The position numbers and the translations under genes are program-made. The notes under the pieces were generated by a model. That model made no database searches and was not told where the DNA came from. It saw nothing but the letters and a program-made list of their open reading frames with translations. From Parendozoicomonas callyspongiae (GTDB lineage Bacteria; Pseudomonadota; Gammaproteobacteria; Pseudomonadales; Endozoicomonadaceae): a stretch of DNA of 64,000 nucleotides. The stretch spans positions 1 through 64,000 of the forward strand of contig NZ_JAMFLX010000025.1 in the NCBI RefSeq assembly GCF_023502345.1. Direction: 5' to 3'. Of this stretch, positions 1-7,939 are shown one piece after another; within the stretch, counting starts at the first letter, position 1, and every line of letters starts with the position of its first letter.

Positions 1-1
1 A

Positions 2-104
2 ATGAGTTCACAAACCAGACAATACAAGCAGCTGACTCAAGAGCAAAGATACCAGATTGAAGCTCTTCTTGAAAATCGCCGAAACAGCGCTCACCATATT
101 GAAG
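2..104 (+). pseudogene. IS30-type transposase, N-terminal fragment (left part)
   Basis: An ATG at position 2 opens a reading frame beginning MSSQTRQYKQLTQEQRYQIEA, which resembles the N-terminal 'QLTQEQRYQI' stretch before the helix-turn-helix of IS30-family transposases. The similarity stops after codon 34, where a 1.53-kb unit intervenes (105-1638). Removing that unit joins codon 34 in frame to positions 1639 onward, giving HHIEVSIKQVSSTAY, which aligns without gaps to the recognition helix of the family (usually ending ST-x-S/Y-R-E). Only about 70 residues of the transposase remain, so this is a dead remnant. Family assignment is from memory of the motif, not from a search. Confidence 0.55.
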
Positions 105-113
105 TTAGGCATC

Positions 114-1490
114 CTAAATTTCTTTCCAAGTCCCATGATAATTCATTTTAATAAGACGAAGTTGCTGAATACCTACAAGCCTTGAGAGTTTTCTTATATT
201 TTTTGGAGAATGACTCAGTGTCTCTAAATGTTTAAAAAAAGCCTCTCTAGGGTATTGTTTTGACATTATTTGTTCTATATCCTCTTCTGACAAAAGATCT
301 GTGCTTGAACTGTAATAATTTGTTTCTTCATCCCAGATTTCCATTGCACTAGGTTGATTTTTTATTTTCTGGTATTCTTCATGAGCACTACCGCTTAAAA
401 GATATCTAAATAATCTTTCCGACTTTTTCTCCAATTCTTCTAAATTCATTAAATTATAATCACGTAAATAATGAAAATGAGCGTTATGCAATTCTGCTCG
501 AACATTTAATGGTTTTGGTAGTTTTTCAATTTCTCGTGGTGCTATTAAAATATTCGAAGAAAGCAGGTGTGACATATTGCAAAAACCATTTGCTGCAATT
601 TGAAAAACTCTTGGCTTTATAAAAACATTATCAATATCACTATATGTTAGCGATTTATCTTCCCATAAAGACAGCCTTTCCAATAAAACTTCTTTACTTA
701 TTTTCTTCGCTTTATGTCTTGCTGCTTTGAGGACGCGCTTCGCATCGACAATAGCACAGACCCTAACCCTATCCATTAGTCCAATATCTTTTGTTTTTTG
801 ATCCTTGAATCCATCTACCATGGGTAAATGTGATAAGTCCTCTTCAACTGAAAGTACTAGAACATTATCATTATCAACAAACAAACTATTCATTGTTTTT
901 ATTTGGGGTTCTGTCATTGAGTTATTTGTATAAATTAACAATAGTGGTATATCTTTTTTTGATAGTCTTGATGCTTCCTCGTCTATCAATTTAATATAAT
1001 CTAATTTTTTATCATTGTTTACGCCATCAAATAATGTCAATCCATGGTAAGCATACCATGTATGGAACACAGGCCCAGGAGGAATTATTTTTAGACTAAG
1101 TTGCGACATTTCATCATATGAACTGATGCCTGAATAATATAATGCAGCAGCCATATTCTCTAAAGAAAATTCATCAACATGCTCTAGTAGCCCTTGTTCT
1201 AGAGTTAATTTAGAGACTAATTCTTTCTGTGTTGTCAAATCTGGCAGCAGCATATGGTGGAATTCACAAGGTGATTCTGCTAACTGCATTTTTGAAGCGT
1301 AATCACGATCTACACTACTAAAATCTCTGATTAAACTTCGTGTTCTACACTCAGAAGGCAATGTAATCGTTGTACACTCATAGTTGCTAAATTTTGCTTT
1401 TTTTACACTTCTCTGGCCAAGTTTTGGCTCATCTAAACTGCTTAGTGAGTGTACATCAGAAGAATCTGATTTGATTGTTGTTGGATCCAT
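114..1490 (-). CDS. Orphan cassette-borne protein, possibly glycosyltransferase-like
   Basis: 458-residue protein with no confident family. Start ATG at 1490 has AAGGA nine bases upstream. Its base composition is clearly more AT-rich than the genes from 2.6 kb on, suggesting transfer. There is no signal peptide or membrane segment; residues 1-45 look polar and disordered. A layout reminiscent of TcdB/OCH1-type GT-A glycosyltransferases can be traced: 'GPVFHTWYAYHG' near 139-150 (compare the iHxiW motif), a Rossmann-like 'IPLLLIYTNN' near 181-190, an Arg-containing helix near 241-260, and 'YSDIDNVFIKP' at 283-293, where D285-x-D287 could be the metal-binding DxD. This is pattern reading, not a demonstrated homology. 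The gene almost fills the inserted unit and ends nine bases from its left edge. Confidence 0.6.
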   Translation of the reverse strand: MDPTTIKSDSSDVHSLSSLDEPKLGQRSVKKAKFSNYECTTITLPSECRTRSLIRDFSSVDRDYASKMQLAESPCEFHHMLLPDLTTQKELVSKLTLEQGLLEHVDEFSLENMAAALYYSGISSYDEMSQLSLKIIPPGPVFHTWYAYHGLTLFDGVNNDKKLDYIKLIDEEASRLSKKDIPLLLIYTNNSMTEPQIKTMNSLFVDNDNVLVLSVEEDLSHLPMVDGFKDQKTKDIGLMDRVRVCAIVDAKRVLKAARHKAKKISKEVLLERLSLWEDKSLTYSDIDNVFIKPRVFQIAANGFCNMSHLLSSNILIAPREIEKLPKPLNVRAELHNAHFHYLRDYNLMNLEELEKKSERLFRYLLSGSAHEEYQKIKNQPSAMEIWDEETNYYSSSTDLLSEEDIEQIMSKQYPREAFFKHLETLSHSPKNIRKLSRLVGIQQLRLIKMNYHGTWKEI

Positions 1491-1551
1491 ATCATTTAGT
1501 CCTTCAAAGCTCTATCAGGTTCAAATAAATTGCTAACAGCCAAGCAAGGAT

Positions 1552-1638
1552 GCCTAACAAAAATTTCCAGTTCGCTCCGGGTCTTCGCCCTTCCACCCGA
1601 CGCGCCTGTCGGCGCGCGGCTGAATTGGCCGATAACGG
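1552..1638. repeat. attC-like recombination site
   Basis: Outer boxes GCCTAAC (1552-1558) and, after circular joining, G1638 plus TTAGGC (105-110) are fully complementary. Inner arms CCAGTTCGC (1567-1575) and GCTGAATTGG (1619-1628) pair over nine positions with one extrahelical base (T1621). A perfect CGCGCC-TGTC-GGCGCG hairpin (1601-1616) sits in the variable part. Length and layout fit an attC. The extrahelical base lies on the arm opposite to that expected if the site is read left to right, so orientation is uncertain. Confidence 0.45.
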
Positions 1639-1739
1639 TTAGCATAAAACAGGTAAGCAGTACGGCTTATCCTGTCTGGGGGCAACTTTCAGGATACGGA
1701 CAAAGTGGTGAGTTTCAGTCATATTCCACACCATCATAA
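1639..1739 (+). pseudogene. IS30-type transposase remnant (right part)
   Basis: Continues the frame interrupted at codon 34 of the left fragment: V-S-I-K-Q-V-S-S-T-A-Y completes the helix-turn-helix. Beyond 'TAY' the sequence no longer resembles the expected R-E-x-x-R-N and stops at TAA about 20 codons later, so a second truncation or decay is present here. Confidence 0.4.
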
Positions 1740-2252
1740 TTTAAAGGGTAACCAGGGAGGCCATTGGGATATGAGTAAGCAATGGTGAAAGAATCATAAC
1801 CGCCAGCAAAACAAACAAAGCATGAAAAAAAGAGGCACATGTGAGCGTGCACCACTGCGAACGCTGGTCGGGCAATCATGACGGGATGAATGAAGTAAAA
1901 TAAAAAAGTTGATTTTATTAGAAGAAGTTTAATTTCCGGTATAAGAGTTATGCGTAATGTTTCATTGGTAGTTTGATAGTCTTTATTACCAGTGAAAGGC
2001 AGAGAATAGTTTCGTCAGTTTTCTGTCATGTTCTGGTAGAGCTTCAAGGCTGTGATTGATTGAAAATTAAAGCATTTTTCAAAGGATGAAAAAAACGTCT
2101 GTTGCCGTATTTGTACCTATGCGGTTGTGTTAGGTTAGAACCATGCCAAAACAGGCAGGCCAAACAGTTGAAAATAATGAGATACCCGATTCACCAGGTG
2201 GTGTAGAAAGGGTATTTCTATAAATACAATAACTCGCAACAAGGAGTTTGGG
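1740..2252. other. Non-coding stretch, no gene seen
   Basis: About 510 bases without a supportable gene. It is AT-rich towards the right and should contain the promoter of the small gene starting at 2253, but I see no convincing -35/-10 pair, operator or hairpin. Confidence 0.5.
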
Positions 2253-2492
2253 ATGTCAGCAGTTTTCTTTGAAATCAAGGGAACACTGGTTAATCTGAGT
2301 ACCATTTCTTACCTTCAGAAAGAAGATGTTTATGGCAGTCATACTATTGTGATGTTCTGGCCCGGTGTATCCGATCTCAACCAGCCCCGAAGGGAGTTTG
2401 TGTTTAATAACAAGATTGAGCGGGATCGCATTTATATGGCTCTGGTAAATAAAATTCAGGCTGAAAGTGTCTTTGAGCATGACTATGCCTGA
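2253..2492 (+). CDS. Small conserved-looking hypothetical protein
   Basis: 79 residues, ATG start with a strong AAGGAG ribosome site at 2240-2245. Acidic/mixed composition without signal peptide or membrane segment; the pattern is of short beta strands (FEIKGTLVNL, HTIVMFWPG) followed by a terminal helix (residues 55-72). I do not recognise the family. A near-perfect intrinsic terminator follows 24 bases after the stop, so it is a monocistronic unit upstream of polB. The good ribosome site and dedicated terminator are the reasons to call it real. Confidence 0.6.
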   Translation: MSAVFFEIKGTLVNLSTISYLQKEDVYGSHTIVMFWPGVSDLNQPRREFVFNNKIERDRIYMALVNKIQAESVFEHDYA

Positions 2493-2515
2493 TTAACCTC
2501 ACCCGGTTTACCTCT

Positions 2516-2549
2516 AAAACCCGAATAGCTTCCAAGCTATTCGGGTTTT
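2516..2549 (+). terminator. Intrinsic terminator after the small gene
   Basis: Perfect inverted repeat AAAACCCGAATAGCTT / AAGCTATTCGGGTTTT (2516-2531 and 2534-2549), GC core followed by a T run on the plus strand and a matching A run on the left, so it could act in both directions. Confidence 0.85.
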
Positions 2550-2599
2550 CTATTCATGGTAGTATTCAGGTCTTTCCAAATAATTATTTAGAGGTCTTT

Positions 2600-4987
2600 G
2601 TGAGCCAGGTTGAGAATGATTCCATTCATGCCGGTTTTCTATTGAACCGAACAAGCTATGACCGCAGCCGGCATACTGAAATTGTTCTCTGGGTTGTTAC
2701 CGATCATGGCCCGTCGAGACTTGTTATCGAAGGTGAGCAGCCGGTTCTGTTTATTCACACTGATGATCAGGACAAAGCGCTTCTGGCACTACAGCAGGCC
2801 GAAATTCCCTGCCACCATAAATCGCTCTCCCTTAAAACATTTCAGCAGTCTCCTGTGACCGGGCTGTATTTTCGCACTATCGATATGGCCTGGCAGGCAA
2901 GACGGGTTTTCTCTGATTTAGCGATTATTCCATTTGAAGCTGACTTTCGCCTCCATGATCGCTATCTCATGGAAAAGTTTGTGAATGGCGGGCTTGAGTT
3001 TATTGGCACTCCAACAGCGTTTGAGTCCTATACCGAATACCGGCAGGTCAGGATTCGTCCTGCTGACTATTCACCACGCTTTTCCGTCGTCTCTGTAGAC
3101 CTTGAATGCTCAGAACGTGGGCAGCTGTATTCCGTTAGCCTGTTCGGTCATGGTGAGAAAGGAGATGTCGAATCCCGGGTGGTAATGGTTGGAGAGCCAG
3201 TTGAATGCGCTGAAGAGTATATTCAATGGGTTCCTGATGAAAAAAGCCTGTTGCTAAGTCTTGTCGATATCACTGCTTTATGGGATCCGGATATATTGAT
3301 TGGCTGGAATGTTATCAACTTTGATTTCCGCCTGTTGGTCAAACGTGCTGCGCTGCATGGCATCAAGCTGAATCTTGGGCGTGGCAGGCAACAGGTTCAC
3401 TGGCGTGACCGGCGTGATGAAAGCGGTCAGGGTTTTATCACTATTCCGGGACGGATGGTGGTTGATGGTATTGACGGGCTCAAGTCTGCCACATGGCAGT
3501 TTGACAGCTTCAGCCTGGAGTTTGTCAGTCAAAGCTTGCTGGGGCGAGGCAAGGATACTGAAGATGTTGAAAATCGCATGGCGGCCATTAATCATGACTT
3601 CCGTTATAACAAGCCAAAGCTGGCTCGATATAACCTTGAAGACTGTAAACTGGTTTGGGAGATTTTCGAGAAAACCCGATTGCTGGACTATCTGCGATTG
3701 CGTGGCCAGCTGACCGGTCTGGAACTTGATCGTCAGGGCGGTTCCGTGGCTGCTTTTACCAACCTCTATCTACCCCGGCTCCATCGTGCTGGCTATATCG
3801 CACCCAATCTTCCTGACGGAGGAGGGCTGGCGAGCCCGGGTGGTTATGTTATGGATTCGGTGCCCGGTCTCTATCGCAATGTTCTTGTGCTTGATTTTAA
3901 AAGTCTGTATCCATCCATTATCCGCACTTTCAGGATTGATCCAATGGGCCTGATTGAAGGTCTGCAGCGTCCTGATGAAGCCATAGAGGGATTTCTGGGA
4001 GCACGTTTTTCCCGTGACCATCACTTTCTGCCAGATATTATCGCTAGCCTCTGGCAGCAGCGTGATGAAGCGAAAAAGGAGCGGGATGATGCCCGTTCCC
4101 ATGCCCTGAAGATTATTATGAACTCGTTTTACGGTGTACTGGGTTCAGGTGGTTGCCGTTTTTATGATCCGCGCCTTGCCAGTTCTATCACCATGCGTGG
4201 GCATGAAATCATGCAGCAGACAGCCCGGTGGATTGAGGAAGAAGGTCATAAGGTTATCTATGGTGATACGGATTCGATATTTGTCCTGCTGGGAGATGAT
4301 ATAAGTTGCGATGAAGCTGATAAAACCGGTAAGAGTCTTGAAGCGAAAGTCAACAGACTATGGAAACAGGTCGTCAAAGACAAGTTTGATCTGGAGTGTT
4401 TCCTGGAGCTTGAATACGAAACCCTCTATACCCGTTTTCTAATGCCAACGATCCGGGGTGCGGAAACAGGCAGCAAAAAACGTTATGCTGGTATAAAGCG
4501 AACTGGTGACGGTGAGAAACTGATTTTCAAAGGGCTGGAAACCGTGCGGTCCGACTGGACTCAATTGGCAAAATCCTTTCAGACAGAACTGTATGAAATC
4601 GTTTTTGCGGATAAATCTCCGGAGAACCTGATTAGGCAATATGTGGAAAAGACACTTGCTGGAGAGGTGGACGATCAGCTGGTTTACCGTAAACGGCTAC
4701 GACGCCATCTGCATGAATATGTAAAAAATATCCCGCCCCAGGTTCGTGCTGCGCGGCATGCTGATGATAAAAATAGAGCGCTGGGCAAATCTTTATGTTA
4801 TCAGCACAAGGGCTGGATCAGTTACCTGATAACTGTTGCAGGGCCGGAAACGGTTGAATATCACGCAAATGCTATAGATTACCAGCACTATATTGATAAA
4901 CAGTTGAAGCCTGTAGCTGAAGGTATCCTGCCATTTATAGGGATGGGTTTTGATCAGGTCATAGGTACACAGCAAGGGTTGTTCTAG
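2600..4987 (+). CDS. polB: DNA polymerase II (family B)
   Basis: 795 residues, close to the 783 of E. coli Pol II. It is a damage-tolerant family-B polymerase with 3'-5' proofreading. Exonuclease motifs: D-L-E at 167-169, 'NFDF' at 240-243, 'YNLED' at 344-348. Polymerase motifs: A 'LDFKSLYPSI' at 431-440, B 'KIIMNSFYG' at 504-512, C 'YGDTDS' at 554-559. The C-terminus ends QQGLF, matching the QLGLF sliding-clamp-binding tail of E. coli Pol II. Start is GTG with GAGG upstream. No LexA-type CTGT-N8-ACAG site was seen before the gene, unlike E. coli polB. The stop codon overlaps the left end of an inverted-repeat element. Confidence 0.97.
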   Translation: MSQVENDSIHAGFLLNRTSYDRSRHTEIVLWVVTDHGPSRLVIEGEQPVLFIHTDDQDKALLALQQAEIPCHHKSLSLKTFQQSPVTGLYFRTIDMAWQARRVFSDLAIIPFEADFRLHDRYLMEKFVNGGLEFIGTPTAFESYTEYRQVRIRPADYSPRFSVVSVDLECSERGQLYSVSLFGHGEKGDVESRVVMVGEPVECAEEYIQWVPDEKSLLLSLVDITALWDPDILIGWNVINFDFRLLVKRAALHGIKLNLGRGRQQVHWRDRRDESGQGFITIPGRMVVDGIDGLKSATWQFDSFSLEFVSQSLLGRGKDTEDVENRMAAINHDFRYNKPKLARYNLEDCKLVWEIFEKTRLLDYLRLRGQLTGLELDRQGGSVAAFTNLYLPRLHRAGYIAPNLPDGGGLASPGGYVMDSVPGLYRNVLVLDFKSLYPSIIRTFRIDPMGLIEGLQRPDEAIEGFLGARFSRDHHFLPDIIASLWQQRDEAKKERDDARSHALKIIMNSFYGVLGSGGCRFYDPRLASSITMRGHEIMQQTARWIEEEGHKVIYGDTDSIFVLLGDDISCDEADKTGKSLEAKVNRLWKQVVKDKFDLECFLELEYETLYTRFLMPTIRGAETGSKKRYAGIKRTGDGEKLIFKGLETVRSDWTQLAKSFQTELYEIVFADKSPENLIRQYVEKTLAGEVDDQLVYRKRLRRHLHEYVKNIPPQVRAARHADDKNRALGKSLCYQHKGWISYLITVAGPETVEYHANAIDYQHYIDKQLKPVAEGILPFIGMGFDQVIGTQQGLF

Positions 4988-5249
4988 GTTCTGTTGACGT
5001 TAGTTTTTGCATTCAGCGCCAGCGAGGCTTTTCAGATCTAGACGCAGGCGTGAAGGAATACTGGTTGTCTTTCGAACGGCTGTAACGACGAGCTGGAAAG
5101 CCTCGCTGGTGCCCTGCGGGTGGCTCAGAAAGCCGCCACTCGCTGCGTCAGACTTGCTTGATGTAGAACCACTACACCTTCACAAGCCTTTCTTGCGATT
5201 AGCGGCTTTCTGAGCCACTGAATCGCATAAACTAACGTCAACAGAACCT
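4986..5249. mobile_element. MITE-like element with 21-bp terminal inverted repeats
   Basis: Terminal repeats beginning AGGTTCTGTTGACG (4986-5006) and its exact complement (5229-5249) bound a 264-bp non-coding element. Two internal inverted repeats are nested: 5019-5035 with 5093-5109 (17 bp, one mismatch) and 5121-5136 with 5202-5217 (16 bp, perfect). The transcript could fold as a three-way junction. No transposase is encoded; size and ends fit a miniature inverted-repeat transposable element. The left end starts inside the polB stop codon, so insertion kept the clamp-binding tail intact. No clear target duplication was identified. Confidence 0.7.
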
Positions 5250-5303
5250 GATACGTCATGTTCTAAATGACATTCCCTTGTCAGAATCGAACCCAATCTG
5301 ATG

Positions 5304-5486
5304 TCAGTCTTGATGAAAGTTAAAGTATTTATTCAGATCAAGAATCTTTGTGGGTGGTTCGTACTCAAGATATGTTGCATATCCAATGCGAATACAGGCC
5401 GAAAGAATAATGGCAACAGTTATTACCATTCCAATCGCCTGGCGCCATGATTTCCTTTGGCCATGAGGTATGTGCTTGGGAGCCAT
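5304..5486 (-). CDS. Small single-pass membrane protein (hypothetical)
   Basis: About 60 residues when started at the second ATG (5486, beginning MAPKHIPHG), which has GAGGA nine bases upstream; the upstream ATG at 5495 is only three bases from that site. A basic N-terminus is followed by one hydrophobic helix (IGMVITVAIILSACI), then a short outside tail. Family unknown. It lies downstream of, and on the same strand as, the large exported protein ending at 5856, but with gaps that argue against translational coupling. Confidence 0.4.
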   Translation of the reverse strand: MAPKHIPHGQRKSWRQAIGMVITVAIILSACIRIGYATYLEYEPPTKILDLNKYFNFHQD

Positions 5487-5527
5487 CAACTGCATTCCTC
5501 AAGGATTAAAAAGCACCAGCAAATAGT

Positions 5528-5782
5528 TTAATACCAGTAGTGTTGATAATTCTTTGATCTGGTGCAGTTGTTTTTGGCTGGTTGAAAACCGAATATTTGT
5601 TTCGGTTTTTCTCGCTTTATCTGACGAAATGCAATCATTTGTTGATATTTCTCAGAATAATATCCAGTTATGTTGATTGAGCCTCTGTCGTCTGCAGGGT
5701 CATCACCATTATGCTTGGTCAATCTGCTTATATTTTTGTTCCCAAAGATTGGCAAAATAAAAACCATCAAAGAGATAGCCAA
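5528..5782 (-). CDS. Small hypothetical protein, doubtful
   Basis: 84 residues from a TTG start with AGGA six bases upstream. Short hydrophobic N-terminus (AISLMVFILPIFG) then a polar, basic remainder rich in Lys, Gln and Tyr. No family recognised and no cysteine pattern. It could be a secreted or membrane-anchored small protein, or a chance frame in AT-rich DNA; only the ribosome-site spacing and position between two same-strand genes favour it. Confidence 0.25.
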   Translation of the reverse strand: MAISLMVFILPIFGNKNISRLTKHNGDDPADDRGSINITGYYSEKYQQMIAFRQIKREKPKQIFGFQPAKNNCTRSKNYQHYWY

Positions 5783-5855
5783 GACTGATCCTTTGAGTGA
5801 AACATAAGCACAGTGGATGTGCTTTTACCATTTAAACCTTCCTAAGCACAGATCT

Positions 5856-7808
5856 TTATCTGGTCATAAATTTATTAAGTTCAGCTCTCCAGACACTGTC
5901 ATTAGTACACCAAATATGTAGTGATGACTCAGAACCCTCAAACCTCCAGTTATTGGGTAAAGTTTGATGACCTGAATTGAATCCCCGCTGCATAAAAGGA
6001 ATATCTGAATAAAAGAGGAATGTTTTATTCGAAGTGCTTTGTTCTGCAGCCGCTCTTGCACTTATATCCCGCAGCCAGTTTAAGGCTCTGGATCGACATG
6101 CAGGATTGATGTCTCTGATATTTTGAAGATTTTCATTATCAACAACAGTCAGTACTTTGTCTGCTCGTTTTATCCATTCTTCCTGCATCTGCTTAACACT
6201 TTTTAGGTCATCATCTTCAAGAAACTGTGGGTTGATGTTCACAATTTTCCGCATATTCCCGTCACTTCCGATAGTTTGAGTTGAGACAGGGTCTGTTGAA
6301 ATATCCTGTGAGCTATAAGTATCCTTCATTTGTGCAAACTGGGTTCGCTTCTGGGCTGTTTCATTTGTCCGGTCGTCCAGAACAACAATGACTTTGCCTG
6401 GTGTCTGGCTGATTTGCTGTTTGGCACTCTCAAGGTGATTCTGGATTTGGTTATTGTGGGCGATGAGATCTCTGGTCGTCAGCTGTTCCGGATCAAATGG
6501 GCAAGGTATTTCTGTCGCTATATCTTCCGGTGGGGAGGGTTCATCATTACTTTGGGGTTCCCTGGCATTATCATCCGCCCCGATATATGAATCATTTATC
6601 CAAGAGAAGCCATATTTCATTGCAGAGCGGTAGAGTACTGATTTCAGTGCAGAGGAGAGTCTCCATAACCCTTTGCCAGCTCCTGGCGTCAGTCTGCTTT
6701 CAATCGTATCAAGCCATTTTTGAGTAATACTTCCTGCAGGAGCTGTAGTATCAATCCAAATGTCGGGAGCTAGTGTTCCCTGGCTTAAGCTGTGGTCAAC
6801 CAGTAAAAATCCTTCTGATCCCAGTGTGATGGTCTGCAGGTGGTTTCCGCCGAGCACTCTTGAATAATTGCCTTCATTTGTTGTCATGGTGATATGACTG
6901 GTTGGCAGGTCTCCTGCAATAAAGTCACTTACCTGTTGAATCGTGTTTTCTGACAGTGGATTCAGGGTTGCTGAAGCAGTATGAACAATCTGGTTGCTCG
7001 TTAAAATATCTGTTATCCATGGTGTACTGTTTCGGGCCTGCTCAATAACCAGCTGTCTGTAGCCTTTATCACCACGCAGAATTACTTTCAAACTGGCCGT
7101 TTGCTCATTTTCTTCAGGAATAAATGAGATGCTGCTGAAATGTTTTTTGTAGGCCTCACAAACCATCAGGCTCAGACTGTTATGCAATCTGCCTGTGGGA
7201 TCAGGGCAAGCTGGACGGTCAAGCTGGGATATGTAAAACGTCAATGTTGGGCAGGGGGCTGTTGACAGGTAGAGAGGAGGCAGGTCATTCAGACTGTTTT
7301 GGCTAAGCCTGATTTTTGTTACCCCATGAAAACCGGATCGCTGTTGTTCACCTATTTCATAAAGGCTGAGAAAAATATTGGGTATTTCTGTCGCTATATC
7401 TTCCAGTGGGGAGAGTTCATTATCATGGAAGATCCCATTTTGGATCTGTTTCACAGCCAGAACAGGAAGCAATGCCCCCTGGCGGAGGTAAAACTCGGTC
7501 CAGGTTTGGGATGTTTTGTAGTCAAGGGCTATACCTGCTGCTGTCATCAGGTGGCCCAAAGGTAGCCAGGAAGGGGCTTGCCTTGTCAATGCATAAGTCC
7601 CTGCCATAACCCCTGCCATGGTGAGAATATTCCAGGCTTCCTGCCTGACATACCAACTGGTAAGACTGCCATTTTCTGAAAGCATGCGTTGCTGAATTTC
7701 AGGGGGCAGAAGACTGACACCATGTCTGTCTTCAGCTGACAGGGCCAGAGGCGCTGATAGTGCGGAAAATAATAATAAAATTATTACTATTAGTTTACTT
7801 CTGAGCAT
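5856..7808 (-). CDS. Large exported orphan protein with a repeated peptide
   Basis: An open frame runs from 7892, but the 29th codon (7808, MLRSKLIVII) starts a classical signal peptide ending ALSA, so about 650 residues are likely. After the signal the protein has hydrophobic stretches near residues 85-125 of the long form and no motif I recognise. The peptide SP-x-EDIATEIP occurs twice (about 305 residues apart), encoded by 43-bp direct repeats in the DNA. The C-terminal third contains a P-x-K-V-I-V-V-L-D-D strand-like segment. The neighbouring upstream gene on the same strand is an exported RNase T2. Function unknown; export to the periplasm or outside is inferred from the signal peptide alone. 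Confidence 0.7.
   Translation of the reverse strand: MLRSKLIVIILLLFSALSAPLALSAEDRHGVSLLPPEIQQRMLSENGSLTSWYVRQEAWNILTMAGVMAGTYALTRQAPSWLPLGHLMTAAGIALDYKTSQTWTEFYLRQGALLPVLAVKQIQNGIFHDNELSPLEDIATEIPNIFLSLYEIGEQQRSGFHGVTKIRLSQNSLNDLPPLYLSTAPCPTLTFYISQLDRPACPDPTGRLHNSLSLMVCEAYKKHFSSISFIPEENEQTASLKVILRGDKGYRQLVIEQARNSTPWITDILTSNQIVHTASATLNPLSENTIQQVSDFIAGDLPTSHITMTTNEGNYSRVLGGNHLQTITLGSEGFLLVDHSLSQGTLAPDIWIDTTAPAGSITQKWLDTIESRLTPGAGKGLWRLSSALKSVLYRSAMKYGFSWINDSYIGADDNAREPQSNDEPSPPEDIATEIPCPFDPEQLTTRDLIAHNNQIQNHLESAKQQISQTPGKVIVVLDDRTNETAQKRTQFAQMKDTYSSQDISTDPVSTQTIGSDGNMRKIVNINPQFLEDDDLKSVKQMQEEWIKRADKVLTVVDNENLQNIRDINPACRSRALNWLRDISARAAAEQSTSNKTFLFYSDIPFMQRGFNSGHQTLPNNWRFEGSESSLHIWCTNDSVWRAELNKFMTR
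6505..6547. repeat. 43-bp direct repeat, copy 1 (inside exported orphan gene)
   Basis: 40 of 43 positions match copy 2 at 7381-7423. It begins GGTATTTCTGTCGCTATATC on the plus strand and encodes the EDIATEIP peptide on the minus strand. Confidence 0.85.
7381..7423. repeat. 43-bp direct repeat, copy 2 (inside exported orphan gene)
   Basis: Partner of 6505-6547 with three mismatches. Both copies are in the same reading frame of the same gene, so homologous deletion between them would remove 876 bp (292 codons) without a frameshift. Confidence 0.85.
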
Positions 7809-7939
7809 GCCATGTTCTATCTCAAGTGGATCGATAGAGTAGCCCAGATTTTCTGATATGACGCTGGAGTGTGTGATCTTACAGGCTAACAACTTGATAC
7901 GGGCTGGAACTCTTAGATTTGTTTAATTGTCAACGCAAC

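Larger units (their letters stand above)
105..1638. mobile_element. Integron-cassette-like inserted unit (putative)
   Basis: The unit starts with TTAGGCAT just after G104 and ends at G1638, i.e. with GTT at both junctions (104-106 and 1638-1640), the crossover triplet of integron integrases. The internal ATGCCTAAC at 1550-1558 is the exact reverse complement of GTTAGGCAT at 104-112, as expected for the R'' and R' boxes of one cassette's attC. Between 1552 and 1638 lies an attC-like palindrome. Deleting the unit restores the reading frame of the IS30 transposase fragment. The only gene inside reads on the minus strand, opposite to the usual cassette orientation. No integrase gene is seen in the window, so insertion at a secondary site is inferred. 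Confidence 0.5.

Noticed and set aside
2550-2600. SOS (LexA) box before polB
   Set aside because: No CTGT-N8-ACAG match in the short upstream region.
5007-5213. A 68-residue frame inside the inverted-repeat element
   Set aside because: Lies wholly within the palindromic element, has no ribosome site, and its composition follows the repeats.
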